A DNA stretch of 64,000 bases from the NCBI RefSeq assembly GCF_028768465.1, contig NZ_CP118225.1, positions 2,833,001-2,897,000 on the forward strand, given 5' to 3'. The notes under the pieces are model-generated. The model was not told the origin of the DNA and did no database searches. It was given only the letters and a program-made list of their open reading frames with translations. Source of the DNA: Rhodopirellula sp. P2. Lineage in GTDB: Bacteria; Planctomycetota; Planctomycetia; Pirellulales; Pirellulaceae. Shown here piece after piece: positions 8,886 through 18,281 of this stretch (within the stretch, counting starts at the first letter, position 1; every line of letters starts with the position of its first letter). The translations under genes and the position numbers were made by a program.

Positions 8886-9983
8886 ATGACTTCATTGAAT
8901 GTGGAAGCCGCCGTCCGTGAACGTTACGCTCAAGCGGCCCAGGAGCGTGAGGCCGAGCTTTGTTGCCCGGTCGACTACGACGCGAAGTACTTGAAGGTCA
9001 TCCCGCAAGAAGTCATCGATCGCGATTACGGTTGCGGCGACCCATCGAAGTACGTTCGCCCTGGGGAGACCGTTTTGGATCTGGGCAGCGGCGGCGGAAA
9101 GATTTGCTTCATCGCCTCGCAAGTCGTGGGTGAGCAAGGCCACGTGATCGGTGTCGACATGAATGACGACATGCTCCAGTTGGCTCGGCAGTCGCAGCCC
9201 AAGGTCGCCGCAGCGATCGGTTACGACAACGTCACCTTTCGCAAAGGCAAGATCCAAGACTTGGCGATCGATCGTGACGAGGTCCAGGCTTACTTGCAGC
9301 AGCATCCGGTGACCGACGACGCGGGACTTCGTGCGCTGGAGGCTTACTTGGCTGAGCAACGGCGGGAATCGCCCCTGATCGATGACGAAACGATCGACGT
9401 TGTGGTCAGCAACTGTGTCTTGAATCTGGTCGATGCCGATGAGAAGGAGCTGTTGTTCGACGAGATCTTCCGTGTCTTGCGACCAGGCGGGCGAGCGGTG
9501 ATCAGCGACATCGTGTGCGACGAAGAGGTGCCCGAGGCGATGCAAGCGGACCCCGAATTATGGAGCGGTTGCATCTCCGGCGCGTACAAGCAATCGGCGT
9601 TCTTGGAAGCGTTTGAAAACGCTGGTTTTGAAGACCTCCAAATCGCGGAGCTGCAGACGGAACCGTGGCGGGTCGTCGAAGGCATCGCGTTCCGATCGAT
9701 GACCGTGATCGCAACACGGACCGATGACGATGCGATTGAATCCGGCAGTGCTTCGGCGAACGGGTACCAACGGGTTTATCGTGGCCCATTCAAGTACGTG
9801 TGTGATGACGCCGGGCGAATGTACACGCGAGGCGAAGTCTGCACGGACGAACTCGCGGAAGCGGCGTCACGGGAAACGATCGCCGATCACTTCGCGGTTT
9901 ACTCCAGCGACAACGCCGAAAAACCTGCGGCGATTTCCTTGCCGACCGCCTCTGGTTGCTGCTCCGGCGACAGTTGTTGTTGA
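8886..9983 (+). CDS. arsM: SAM-dependent arsenite methyltransferase (ArsM type)
   Basis: ArsM methylates As(III) with S-adenosylmethionine in the cytoplasm, producing methylated arsenic that ArsS can use. The Rossmann fold shows motif I VLDLGSGGGKICF (about residues 61-73), GVDMNDDML, then VVVSNCVLNLV and FRVLRPGGRAVISD. Cysteines that could bind arsenite are present: CC near residue 27, Cys in YGCGD, SNC and IVCDE, and a C-terminal CCSGDSCC tail. At 365 residues it is of usual length for the arsS-linked branch, with an insert between about 110 and 160. Its position right after arsS is the main support for the substrate. Other cysteine-rich methyltransferases cannot be excluded. Confidence 0.8.
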   Translation: MTSLNVEAAVRERYAQAAQEREAELCCPVDYDAKYLKVIPQEVIDRDYGCGDPSKYVRPGETVLDLGSGGGKICFIASQVVGEQGHVIGVDMNDDMLQLARQSQPKVAAAIGYDNVTFRKGKIQDLAIDRDEVQAYLQQHPVTDDAGLRALEAYLAEQRRESPLIDDETIDVVVSNCVLNLVDADEKELLFDEIFRVLRPGGRAVISDIVCDEEVPEAMQADPELWSGCISGAYKQSAFLEAFENAGFEDLQIAELQTEPWRVVEGIAFRSMTVIATRTDDDAIESGSASANGYQRVYRGPFKYVCDDAGRMYTRGEVCTDELAEAASRETIADHFAVYSSDNAEKPAAISLPTASGCCSGDSCC

Positions 9984-10004
9984 GCTCCGGTCAACCGTGA
10001 GTGG

Positions 10005-12128
10005 TTAAAATCCACCGGTGGCAGGAACCAGCGTCACGCAGTCGAGCCCAAACAAGGTTCCCAAGGAGTCTTTGTTTTGACCGGTGACTTCCGCTCGCAG
10101 GACGTAGACGCCGTCGACGGGATAAAATGTTCCCAGTGCAATTGGACCGTGAGAAGTCGGTTTTTCGCCGGAATAGAAATCGACGTTCGCAGCGGCGGGC
10201 TGGCCGTTGACTGAGAAATTCACGATCCCATAGTCACCGCTCTTGGTGGCGTGCAGCGTGAGCGTCTCGGCCGCGGAGCCCGACGCTGGAATGCGGATTT
10301 CCACGGCGTCACCAATTCGCGTGTTTTTGAACAGCACTTGGTCGTCCTGGCTCCAGGTTCCCTTGAGCTTCATTCGCTTCAGGTTCTGTGGCTTCAGGGC
10401 GATGTGCTCTGGTTTGGAGAGGACATTTTTCACGTTCACCTCCACTGAATTAGGAAACGCGTGGCCGGTGCTGGAAATGGTTGCTTGGCGTGGCGTGGAT
10501 TTCGTTGTTGGGACTGGCGGAACATTCAGCACCTCCTCTTGGTCCGGCGCGTGATTCGATTTGGTGTCAGCGTCGCCGTACCAATAGACACCCACGCCGT
10601 AGCCCATGTCGCAATCCGTCCAGGACCAAACTTCCATGTCCAGTTTGAGCGAGCTGGAAAACGGCATGGTGTCGAGTGCTCGAGTGCGTGTCTCTGTGCT
10701 GAAACCTTGCGTGTTCTTTTCGTCAATCTTGGGTTTACGGTTCAGTTGGTTGTACTGGTGGCTGAACGGTTGAGCATGAAACGGATGCTCATAAAAGTCG
10801 GTGCTGCGCCCGCCCCAGGAATAGGCGTAGTAATCTTCGGTTCCGGTGCCAAAAATCGAAGGGAACGATTCGCCGTCGATGAAAATCTTTTCGTCACCTT
10901 CTCCCCACCATCGTTCCACTGGATTCATGATCGTGAGCGTGTCGCCGACATACACGCCACGACCGTGCAAGGTGACGTAATTCCAGTCGGAGTAAGGGCG
11001 TGTCGGCACAGGGTATTGACCTCGCCAGCCAGCGTGGAAGTACATGCTGGACGAATCCCATTTCCAGTCGTCGATCGTGGCGGAAAGTTCAACGTCGACT
11101 GGATCTTTGCCCAGGTTCACGACAGAGATTTTCGCGTTGTTTTGGTACGGCATCACCCATCGGCAGGTCATCGTGCCATCAGCATCCACCGTGCGATACC
11201 AACCCTGGAATGGATTCAAACCGATGCCACCGCCGAAGAAGTCGCCGATCGGACACCACACAGTTTCCTTGTCGTCAAAGCGGATCTTCAAGACGACATG
11301 CCGCGTCACGTTCGGGTCTTCGTAACTGCCTAACTTGAGCGACAACGATGTGATCGCTGCCTCCTGTGCGGGTAGCGAGACCGATTGCTCGTTTCCACCG
11401 GCGAGGGTCTCTTTCAGATTCACAACGTCACCCGACCCGGATGTGCTGGGCGATAAAAGTTTCTGACAGGTTGTGTCAATCAGCCGTTTCGCCGACTGGA
11501 AGTCGTCCATCGAGAACGTCTTCACGGCGACATCTTCCTCGTATTCCCGGTAGGTGAACTGAAAGAAAAACGGATGGTCCGACATCGTCACCTTGCAGCT
11601 TCTGGCGTACGGAATCGGGAAGAACGAAACAGCCGATCGCAGAGATTCGTGGGCGAGTGGAAACGGGATCAGTCCCTTTCCCTGAAACAAGTCGAACATG
11701 TTTCCTTCGATGGCGGGCTTCGAGGCACCATCCAGGTAAAACCGAATGACAACATCGGTTCCTGGCTGCAGCTGGTTTTTCCAAGGCACCCAAAAGCGAG
11801 TGATCGCTCCGGCGCCTTCGTCCTCCATCACCACGTACTCTTTGCGCCCCTGGTTGTCTTCTACGCGAACGTAATTCTTGTGAGTGTCGTTTGTGTTTCG
11901 ATCGAAGTTGTCAAACCAACCTTTGGGATCGTCGGGGGTTTTCGAATCACGGCTGTAGCTGCTCGCCTGCTTCAGTCGGAAATCATGACGAGGGTAGCGA
12001 GCGACCTTTTCTCGGTCAGTCATCTCATGCAGAAGTGACACGAGGGTCACCGGCTCATTTGCCGAGGAATTGGTCGCGATCACAATGCCAAAAACTGCAA
12101 CGATGGCAAGCTTGAATCGAAAATGCAT
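10005..12128 (-). CDS. Exported DUF2961 / GH172-family protein
   Basis: The protein has a signal peptide (MHFRFKLAIVAVFGIVI, then SSANEP) and a DUF2961 core: EDEGAGAITRFWVPW, RFYLDGASKPAIEGNMFDLF, WWGEGDEKIFIDGE and FGTGTEDYYAYSWGG. Members of GH172 include difructose-anhydride hydrolases and an arabinan-acting enzyme; the substrate here is unknown. A C-terminal module (about 560-707) has the look of a carbohydrate-binding or bacteroidetes-type jelly-roll domain. The open frame extends to 12377, but the signal peptide starts at the ATG at 12126-12128 (707 residues), so I used it. It is convergent with arsM, with 21 bases between stops. It probably acts on algal polysaccharide outside the cytoplasm. 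Confidence 0.78.
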   Translation of the reverse strand: MHFRFKLAIVAVFGIVIATNSSANEPVTLVSLLHEMTDREKVARYPRHDFRLKQASSYSRDSKTPDDPKGWFDNFDRNTNDTHKNYVRVEDNQGRKEYVVMEDEGAGAITRFWVPWKNQLQPGTDVVIRFYLDGASKPAIEGNMFDLFQGKGLIPFPLAHESLRSAVSFFPIPYARSCKVTMSDHPFFFQFTYREYEEDVAVKTFSMDDFQSAKRLIDTTCQKLLSPSTSGSGDVVNLKETLAGGNEQSVSLPAQEAAITSLSLKLGSYEDPNVTRHVVLKIRFDDKETVWCPIGDFFGGGIGLNPFQGWYRTVDADGTMTCRWVMPYQNNAKISVVNLGKDPVDVELSATIDDWKWDSSSMYFHAGWRGQYPVPTRPYSDWNYVTLHGRGVYVGDTLTIMNPVERWWGEGDEKIFIDGESFPSIFGTGTEDYYAYSWGGRSTDFYEHPFHAQPFSHQYNQLNRKPKIDEKNTQGFSTETRTRALDTMPFSSSLKLDMEVWSWTDCDMGYGVGVYWYGDADTKSNHAPDQEEVLNVPPVPTTKSTPRQATISSTGHAFPNSVEVNVKNVLSKPEHIALKPQNLKRMKLKGTWSQDDQVLFKNTRIGDAVEIRIPASGSAAETLTLHATKSGDYGIVNFSVNGQPAAANVDFYSGEKPTSHGPIALGTFYPVDGVYVLRAEVTGQNKDSLGTLFGLDCVTLVPATGGF

Positions 12129-12668
12129 TTTGGTCACAGGTCCTGAGTCACTCAAGATTTGAGTTGAGATGTCTTTGGGTGGGGAGAAGCGTGAACAAGA
12201 GATCGAGTCAAATCCCTGGCTCTCGCATGCGCAGTTTGACGTTGCGGGTGTCGCCACGATCGTGGCGATACAGCCATTGCCGGGCCGGTGAAGGCCTGGT
12301 TTGAACAATGAAAGTATCCACCAAACCCAGGCGAGGTGACACCGTGCAATTTCAAGACTTGCCCGTCGGCTTGCCATTTGGATCGTCCCGCGGCAATGAC
12401 AACAGGATCGACCGGGGACACGTGGCCGCCAACCCTATCCAGGCCACTCGAGTCAGTTGCGTTTCGGCCGCGACACCGCTCAGCATCGAACGAACAGGTC
12501 GTGGGTTTCTCGGAGTTTCGATCGTCGAGGCGAGTCAGTTTTCTGGTGTGGGGGCTGGCTTTCCCCGCCGTGGGTTTTGTTGAGTTAGACTGGTTGGTCA
12601 GAGCACGGTGTTTGGCGGGTGCCGAGGTCGATCAACAGGCAACATCCCGTGCACGTTCGAAAAGATTG
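12129..12668. other. Intergenic region between two divergent exported or membrane-protein genes
   Basis: About 540 bases separate the start of the DUF2961 gene (minus) and the membrane-anchored protein gene (plus). Open frames run through it on both strands but lack any recognisable domain. The one notable element is the 18-bp palindrome at 12251-12268. Confidence 0.45.
12251..12268. promoter_or_regulatory. Perfect 18-bp palindrome, candidate operator
   Basis: TCGCCACGATCGTGGCGA is its own reverse complement. It lies about 120 bases upstream of the DUF2961 start and has no T-run, so it looks more like a dimeric-regulator site than a terminator. The regulator is unknown. Confidence 0.35.
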
Positions 12669-15464
12669 ATGGCGGGAACACTGGGTATGACAAAGTCGAA
12701 GTCACTTTCCGGCGAGAAGGCTCCCAAGAGGATCCTCTGGAAGGTCTTGTTGATCGCATTGGTGGTGAGTGCCACGGCGGTCGGGGGCGGCGGTTTCTAT
12801 CTCTATCGAACGGAGCAAAACAGGTTGGCTCAGGCTGCCGCATCTTCTGCCGCCATGGCGGAGCAGATGAAGGTGCAAGCTGAGGCGATGAAGTACCGGG
12901 AACAGTATGCTCTGAGTGCACAGGATCTGAAGGCGGAAACGTTTCGGACGATGTTCGAGCGGTTTCCAATCGATGTGGCGAGTCAGCAAACCCGGCTTCG
13001 TGATGCGGTCAAGGCTCGGGCGAAGGTGGACCCTCATCTGGAAACGGCGCTGCTGGATGTCTACGACGCGCCCTTGGTTGGCGAAGATCCGCCCATTTTC
13101 TTCGCGGACTTATGCGACGAGTTCATGGCCGACGTTGAGCTGATGTTGGAAGACTTTGTTCAACGCAATCCAGACCTCGACAACGTCGAGCCAATCACAA
13201 GCAGTCTTCGTGAGTGCTTGTATTTCGGATGCCGTTCGGAACACCCGCCGAAGAAGGCGTTGGACGATGTCAAGGAATTCGAGGCGACGGGCGACCCTCT
13301 CGTTTTGCTGGCCCTTTTGAAATGCGATTTCGGGGACACGAGAGAAACAAATTTCGAACGTGTCGGCAAAGCTTCTGATCGGATTGCAGAGTCGCCGGAG
13401 TCGTTCGATCCAGTGCTTGCCGCGTTGGTGCACAGTGAATCCTTGTTGTGCCACGCCGTAGACAGGAACTCGGATGGTTATGACGCGGCGGTGCGTCGGT
13501 TTCTTGCGGCTTGGCCTGTGGCATGGCAGGAGGCTTCGAGTCGCAGTCCCAGTGTTGGCCGCGATCACGTGTGCTTGACCCGGATGCTGCAGGCGGTGGA
13601 TGTCCTCAACTCCGTTGCCCAAATGGACTTTCTGGATGGATTGTCATCGGCAGAACAGCCGGACGTCCCCGCGTTTGTCGTGCATGCTGTGATTGGGCAG
13701 TTTTATAGAAGGGTGGCCTGGGACAATCGTGGAACGAGTTATGTTTCAGAGACTGCCCCCTCCGCAATGGAAACATTTGGAGAACTGGCCAATGTGGCGT
13801 CGACGCACATGGTGGAAGCCTACTTGCTTCGGCCTGAACTGGCCATGTTGGCCAGTGCCCCGCTGGGAATGCAAATGGCGAGTGGTAGCACGCCTTTGTC
13901 AGTGCACCATTGGTTCCGGTTGTCTTTGAGTGGGCATCTCGATCATCAACGCGCCTACGACAGCTATGACCTTGCGTTGATGCCTCGCTGGGGAGGCAGC
14001 GAAGAGCTGCAGAAATCAATCGCCTCGAAATGCTTGGATACAGAGACGCCGGACGGATTGGTTGCTCTGCACTCCCATCTGTTCATGCGACGTTATTTCA
14101 CGCGTCGCACTGCCGACGTTTCGATGTTGGACGAAGCCGGGAATTTGATGTGGGCACGACGTTCAGTCGACGCTTGGCGCAAGCTCAGCAATGCGAATCG
14201 AACGTACCGTTACGGGGAGCGAAGTCTGGGGTACGCCCTGCAGATTCTGTGGGAGGCTGGGCAGTTTGACGATGTCTCAGCGTTGCTGGAAACAATTGGC
14301 CAACGCAGTCGCATCGTGAATTGGAAAACGCACAACATGGATGAGGAAGAGGTGCGTTTCGTCTGTCGAATGGCCAGCGGGTCATCGTACTTTTCATGGA
14401 TGCCAATTCATCAACAGTTGGTGTTCAATAGCGAGAGGTTGGACCAACCGAGAATCGCTGATTTGATCGCAAGGTTGGAGGATCTGGAGGCGGTTTGGTT
14501 GGAGGACCCAAGTTTCATTGCGGAGCGTTTTTCTGATTTGTCCTCTGAGGCGATTGAGTCAAAACGCGAATATGCCACGCGAATGCTGGCTCGCCGGCGA
14601 ACCCAATTGAATCTCTTGGACCGTTTTCACCGCGGCGAGCAAGTCAAGTTCACGGTTAACGAACTTGCCGCCAGCTTCATCCCGGTTGGCAACCACTCAC
14701 GTTTGGAGTTGCGATCGAGTGAGAAGTGTAACGTCGAAGCGAATCAGCTGAACGTTGAGTTGAACGGAGCTGATGAAGACGAGCAAAGTGGTGAGCAGAG
14801 CAACGCACCGTCGGCTCAGGAAACGGTCGAAGTCATAGCCGACAGTGACGATCCCATTGGAGGGTATCAAGTTGAAACGGATTGGTTGGACCACTCCTTT
14901 TTCCTCTGGAACCAGGTGCGCTATCCATTGCCGGCTCGATATGAGGTCACGGTGACTTTCTTGGACGCGACGAGATCTCCGTATGGCGTTGGCTTGCTCT
15001 GCGGTCCGGATGGATCCGGAGGGCTGAGAAACGAATTGCGTGGGGCTCAAGTTCGGTTCTGTCCAGGAGCCAGATTTCTCTGTGTCAATTCGGTTCCCGA
15101 GGAAGCAATGTCATCCTCGTTTTACAAAGAATGGTCATTGTCGAAGGAGAGTATGCGAACCGCTCGCTTGCGACTGGACGTCGGCGAGCGGGGGTACAAA
15201 GCTTACCTGAATGATCACTGCTTTCACGAGTCTGAGTCGCCACTGCGGACGGACGGGTTGTTTCAGGTTGGACGATGCAGCAGCCGTATTTACACACTCC
15301 CACCTGGCCGGCCGAGTGTCTGCAATCTCTTTGACTTTCAGGTTCAGAGGTTGCAGCAAGACCCTTTTGATGAAAGCCAGCGAGATGATGCGGGAACGGA
15401 ACTTTTCGATTCGGAGGAGGGACGCTCGGAGGAAGGCTCGAACGACGCAGACGATTTCATCTGA
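12669..15464 (+). CDS. Large membrane-anchored protein of unknown function
   Basis: I do not recognise this family. From the ATG at 12669 (931 residues) it has a short basic N-terminus (KAPKRILWK), one membrane segment (VLLIALVVSATAVGGGGFYLY) and an Ala/Gln/Met-rich stalk, followed by a long alpha-helical region (about 80-660). The last third, from about 700, is predicted beta-rich, with YEVTVTFLDATRSPYGVGLLCG and later YKAYLNDHCFHESE, resembling the concanavalin-like modules of DUF1583-type planctomycete proteins. An acidic tail (GTELFDSEEGRSEEGSNDADDFI region) ends it. ATG 12687 is an alternative start; the frame is open to 12336, but that part lacks coding character. The topology suggests a large periplasmic part. 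Confidence 0.6.
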   Translation: MAGTLGMTKSKSLSGEKAPKRILWKVLLIALVVSATAVGGGGFYLYRTEQNRLAQAAASSAAMAEQMKVQAEAMKYREQYALSAQDLKAETFRTMFERFPIDVASQQTRLRDAVKARAKVDPHLETALLDVYDAPLVGEDPPIFFADLCDEFMADVELMLEDFVQRNPDLDNVEPITSSLRECLYFGCRSEHPPKKALDDVKEFEATGDPLVLLALLKCDFGDTRETNFERVGKASDRIAESPESFDPVLAALVHSESLLCHAVDRNSDGYDAAVRRFLAAWPVAWQEASSRSPSVGRDHVCLTRMLQAVDVLNSVAQMDFLDGLSSAEQPDVPAFVVHAVIGQFYRRVAWDNRGTSYVSETAPSAMETFGELANVASTHMVEAYLLRPELAMLASAPLGMQMASGSTPLSVHHWFRLSLSGHLDHQRAYDSYDLALMPRWGGSEELQKSIASKCLDTETPDGLVALHSHLFMRRYFTRRTADVSMLDEAGNLMWARRSVDAWRKLSNANRTYRYGERSLGYALQILWEAGQFDDVSALLETIGQRSRIVNWKTHNMDEEEVRFVCRMASGSSYFSWMPIHQQLVFNSERLDQPRIADLIARLEDLEAVWLEDPSFIAERFSDLSSEAIESKREYATRMLARRRTQLNLLDRFHRGEQVKFTVNELAASFIPVGNHSRLELRSSEKCNVEANQLNVELNGADEDEQSGEQSNAPSAQETVEVIADSDDPIGGYQVETDWLDHSFFLWNQVRYPLPARYEVTVTFLDATRSPYGVGLLCGPDGSGGLRNELRGAQVRFCPGARFLCVNSVPEEAMSSSFYKEWSLSKESMRTARLRLDVGERGYKAYLNDHCFHESESPLRTDGLFQVGRCSSRIYTLPPGRPSVCNLFDFQVQRLQQDPFDESQRDDAGTELFDSEEGRSEEGSNDADDFI

Positions 15465-15530
15465 TTGGCGACGGTTGAGCGGCCTCGCGTTGAATCCACC
15501 AGCGATCTCTTAAGGACGTTGATCAGCCAT

Positions 15531-16523
15531 TCACTTGTTTGGGTAGATTGCTTTCCAGTCCTGCTTCATATCGACAACCGTCCAGCCTGTTTGTTTTGCG
15601 TCGTCGAGGGCTTGGTCGAGTTGGCCGATATGTGATTGCCGATCGTAAGCCCATTCGCGTTCCGCATCCGTGTGATGCACGATCAAGCCGAAACTCGGGG
15701 ATCGGCCAATCGTCGCGTACTGGAGCATTTGCAAATCGCCGTCGGAGTTGCCTGCTGCAAAGATGGGACGTCGGCCAATGTGCGAATGAATGCCCACCGG
15801 CTTGCCTTCTTTGTCGTCCACGAAATCAACCTCGGGCAACCGTACGATGACGGGTTTGCCGTCGCGAACCTCGTAGCGTGTCTTGATGCTGCTGCCGACA
15901 ACCTGCTCCGGTGGAATGCCGTAGGTGGCTTCTGTCCACGGCCGCATGAACTCGATCCCACCGCCTGAGACGATGTAGGTCTTGAACTCGTTGGCCCGAA
16001 GATACGCTAGCAATTCCAGCATCGGCTGATAGATCATTTCCTTGTACAGCCGTCCGGTCTTGGGATGTTTCGCGGTCGAGATCCAATCGGTGACAATCCG
16101 TTCAAACTCGTCGGCGGTCATGCCGGCATGGGTGGCAGCGATGATCTCAATCAGCGACTTCTTCCCGCCGGCCAGGACGGCTTTGAGATCGCCCTCCAGG
16201 ACACCCTTGAACGGTTGTTTGGTTTTCCATTCAGGGTGATCCGGTGCCATCGCTTTGACACGATCCAAGGCAAAGGCGAGTTGGAAGTAGTAGGGCTGCT
16301 CACTCCACAGCGTTCCGTCATTGTCGAAGGTCGCAACACGCTCTTCCACCGGGACGAAGTCGGGTGAACCCTTTTGCGTGACACGCTCGACAAACGCCAT
16401 GACGGATTGCTTCGCCGCGTTGTCATTCCAGGAAGGAAGCGGATCGCTGGCCACTGCAGTGGCAGAACCGGCCAGCAACATTGCGACGGATGCGGTGAAG
16501 GTCGAAAGGCGAGTGAATCTCAT
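15531..16523 (-). CDS. Exported HAD-superfamily phosphatase
   Basis: The HAD signature FDNDGTLW supplies the nucleophile and acid-base aspartates; YIVSGGG is motif II (Ser), a Lys occurs in SSIKTRYEV, and AAGNSDGDLQML is motif IV (Asp pair). The fold is close to the phosphoserine-phosphatase-like group. A signal peptide (MRFTRLSTFTASVAMLLAGSATAVA) starts at the ATG at 16521-16523, giving 330 residues; the frame is open to 16592, but that would run through the terminator of the upstream sulfatase gene. It is therefore transcribed from its own promoter in a very short gap, or by read-through. An exported phosphomonoesterase next to a sulfatase fits scavenging of organic phosphate and sulfate esters. 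The substrate is unknown. Confidence 0.8.
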   Translation of the reverse strand: MRFTRLSTFTASVAMLLAGSATAVASDPLPSWNDNAAKQSVMAFVERVTQKGSPDFVPVEERVATFDNDGTLWSEQPYYFQLAFALDRVKAMAPDHPEWKTKQPFKGVLEGDLKAVLAGGKKSLIEIIAATHAGMTADEFERIVTDWISTAKHPKTGRLYKEMIYQPMLELLAYLRANEFKTYIVSGGGIEFMRPWTEATYGIPPEQVVGSSIKTRYEVRDGKPVIVRLPEVDFVDDKEGKPVGIHSHIGRRPIFAAGNSDGDLQMLQYATIGRSPSFGLIVHHTDAEREWAYDRQSHIGQLDQALDDAKQTGWTVVDMKQDWKAIYPNK

Positions 16524-16559
16524 GGGGGTTTCTTCGTGACGAGTTGGGGAGCGCGCATC

Positions 16560-16596
16560 AAAAAAGGCGTGGCGAGAATCATATCCCGCCACGCCT
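16560..16596 (-). terminator. Intrinsic terminator downstream of the sulfatase gene
   Basis: Perfect 10-bp stem (16565-16574 with 16587-16596), 12-base loop, then a run of six T on the minus strand (16560-16565, partly shared with the stem). It starts 12 bases past the sulfatase stop. Confidence 0.88.
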
Positions 16597-16607
16597 CACA
16601 AAAGAGA

Positions 16608-18248
16608 TCAGTCCTGCAGCTCTTTCAGATCGATGCCTTTCTTTTTCAGCAACGATTTGATTTCGTCGATCTTCCGGAATCGTTCGATCGACAGCGGGCC
16701 GGTGTAAGTCTCACTTTGAAGTTTGCGTGGCGGGTTGGCTTCGTAGGTCTTCATCAACTCGGACGTGGCCTTGTTGAAGAGAACCATCGTCCACGTTTTC
16801 TCGGTGAAGCTGTTCATGAACAAGTCGTAGCGTTCTTGAGGATCCTGCCAGAGATCATAGACCGCTGGGACGGTGGCTGCATACTTTTGCGGTCCTCGCC
16901 ATCCCAGTTCAGCCGCCGGGGCGTTGCTGCCGGCCATGGCACCGTTGTCGCCGCGCTGGTTGAAAACGGCTTTCCATTTGCCGTAACGAATGGCGTCGGG
17001 TGAGAGATCCGATTCGGTGAAGAAGTACCATTTGTTTCGTTTCCAGTCTTCTGTTTTCCCGGTCAGAAGCGGTGTCATGTCCTGACTGTCAAAGACAATG
17101 GGCTCGCCTTCGCGGTCTTTTTCAGGAAGATCCACGCCCGCGACCGACGCGAATGTGGCGAGCATGTCGAGTCCACCGACGATCTCGTGGGAGTCGCTGC
17201 CGGGTTGGATTTTACCGGGCCACCAAACGATTGCCGGGACGCGGTGTCCGCCTTCGCGTGCGGTTCCCTTGCTACCACGAAACGGTGTGTAGCCGGCGTC
17301 GGGGTGAACGTCTTGCCAGGCTCCGTTGTCGACGGTGTAGAAGACCAGTGTGTTGTCATCGATACCGAGTTCACGGATCTTGTCCATGATCTTTCCGACG
17401 TTGTCGTCCAACTCGACCACGCAATCGGCGTATTTGCTTTTCGCAGGCGACTTCAGTTCGTAACCTTTGGCGGGAAGGTTGGGTTGGTGGTTCTTGGCGA
17501 AGTTGATGCTCATCAAGAATGGTTTGTCTTCCTTGGCAAACTTCTCAAGGTATTCCAGCGATGCTGTGGTCGTCATCACATCGATTTCAGCGATGTTCTC
17601 GTCGGTGACTTTCGCGACTTCCCGAGCTGGTTTGCCGGCTTCGCCTTCGAGGATCCCGGTTGTGATCTTGGTGAAGGCTTCGCGTAGTTCAGGTTCCATT
17701 CCAGGATTGAACGATTCGAGCGGGTAAGTGTACGCGTTGAGGTGGTACAGAAACGCGTTCCGCATCACATCAAAACCGTGAGCCGTTGGCATGGCGTACG
17801 CGTCTTCGCCCAAGTGCCATTTTCCAGCGAAGAAGGTGTTGTACCCGGCTTTCTTGAGGAGCGACGCGTAAGTCCATTCCGCAGCGGGCAATCCTCCGCC
17901 TTGACCTTGGAACGCGACCGTGGTCATGCCACTCCGGTTGGGGAAACGGCCTGTGATCATCGCCGCGCGACCGGCGGTGCAACTGGCTTGACCGTAAAAC
18001 GACCAGAGCTGCATGCCCTCGTTCGCCAGGCGATCCAGGTTGGGCGTTGGCATCCCACGACCTGCTCCGCCGCCGTAACAACCGAGGTCGCCATAACCGG
18101 TGTCGTCAGAAATCAGGACGACAATGTTCGGTTGCTCTGCGGCGCGAACCATCGTCGCGGAAGCCACTAAGCCCAGCAGGCCTAGCACACCCGCTTGGGT
18201 CAACGCAAAAATTCTTGTACCTCTAGACACTTTAGTTCTCCCGAACAA
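16608..18248 (-). CDS. Exported sulfatase (arylsulfatase family)
   Basis: Sulfatases hydrolyse sulfate esters using a formylglycine made from Cys or Ser. The N-terminal metal site is IVVLISDDTGYGDLGCYGG, and the active-site segment is SCTAGRAAMITGRFPNRSG. The cysteine is present, but the classic CxPSR is CTAGR here, a variant seen in some planctomycete and marine sulfatase subfamilies. AGKWHLG and the later NGAWQD region (metal and sulfate binding) are present. A signal peptide ends near MVRAA. It begins 33 bases after the response-regulator gene at 18282, on the same strand, so co-transcription with the kinase-regulator genes is likely. At 546 residues it is a single-domain enzyme. The substrate, probably an algal sulfated polysaccharide, is not known. 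Confidence 0.9.
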   Translation of the reverse strand: MFGRTKVSRGTRIFALTQAGVLGLLGLVASATMVRAAEQPNIVVLISDDTGYGDLGCYGGGAGRGMPTPNLDRLANEGMQLWSFYGQASCTAGRAAMITGRFPNRSGMTTVAFQGQGGGLPAAEWTYASLLKKAGYNTFFAGKWHLGEDAYAMPTAHGFDVMRNAFLYHLNAYTYPLESFNPGMEPELREAFTKITTGILEGEAGKPAREVAKVTDENIAEIDVMTTTASLEYLEKFAKEDKPFLMSINFAKNHQPNLPAKGYELKSPAKSKYADCVVELDDNVGKIMDKIRELGIDDNTLVFYTVDNGAWQDVHPDAGYTPFRGSKGTAREGGHRVPAIVWWPGKIQPGSDSHEIVGGLDMLATFASVAGVDLPEKDREGEPIVFDSQDMTPLLTGKTEDWKRNKWYFFTESDLSPDAIRYGKWKAVFNQRGDNGAMAGSNAPAAELGWRGPQKYAATVPAVYDLWQDPQERYDLFMNSFTEKTWTMVLFNKATSELMKTYEANPPRKLQSETYTGPLSIERFRKIDEIKSLLKKKGIDLKELQD

Positions 18249-18281
18249 TGGATTAAGAAAAGTTTCGTTCCGTCAGTCGAA

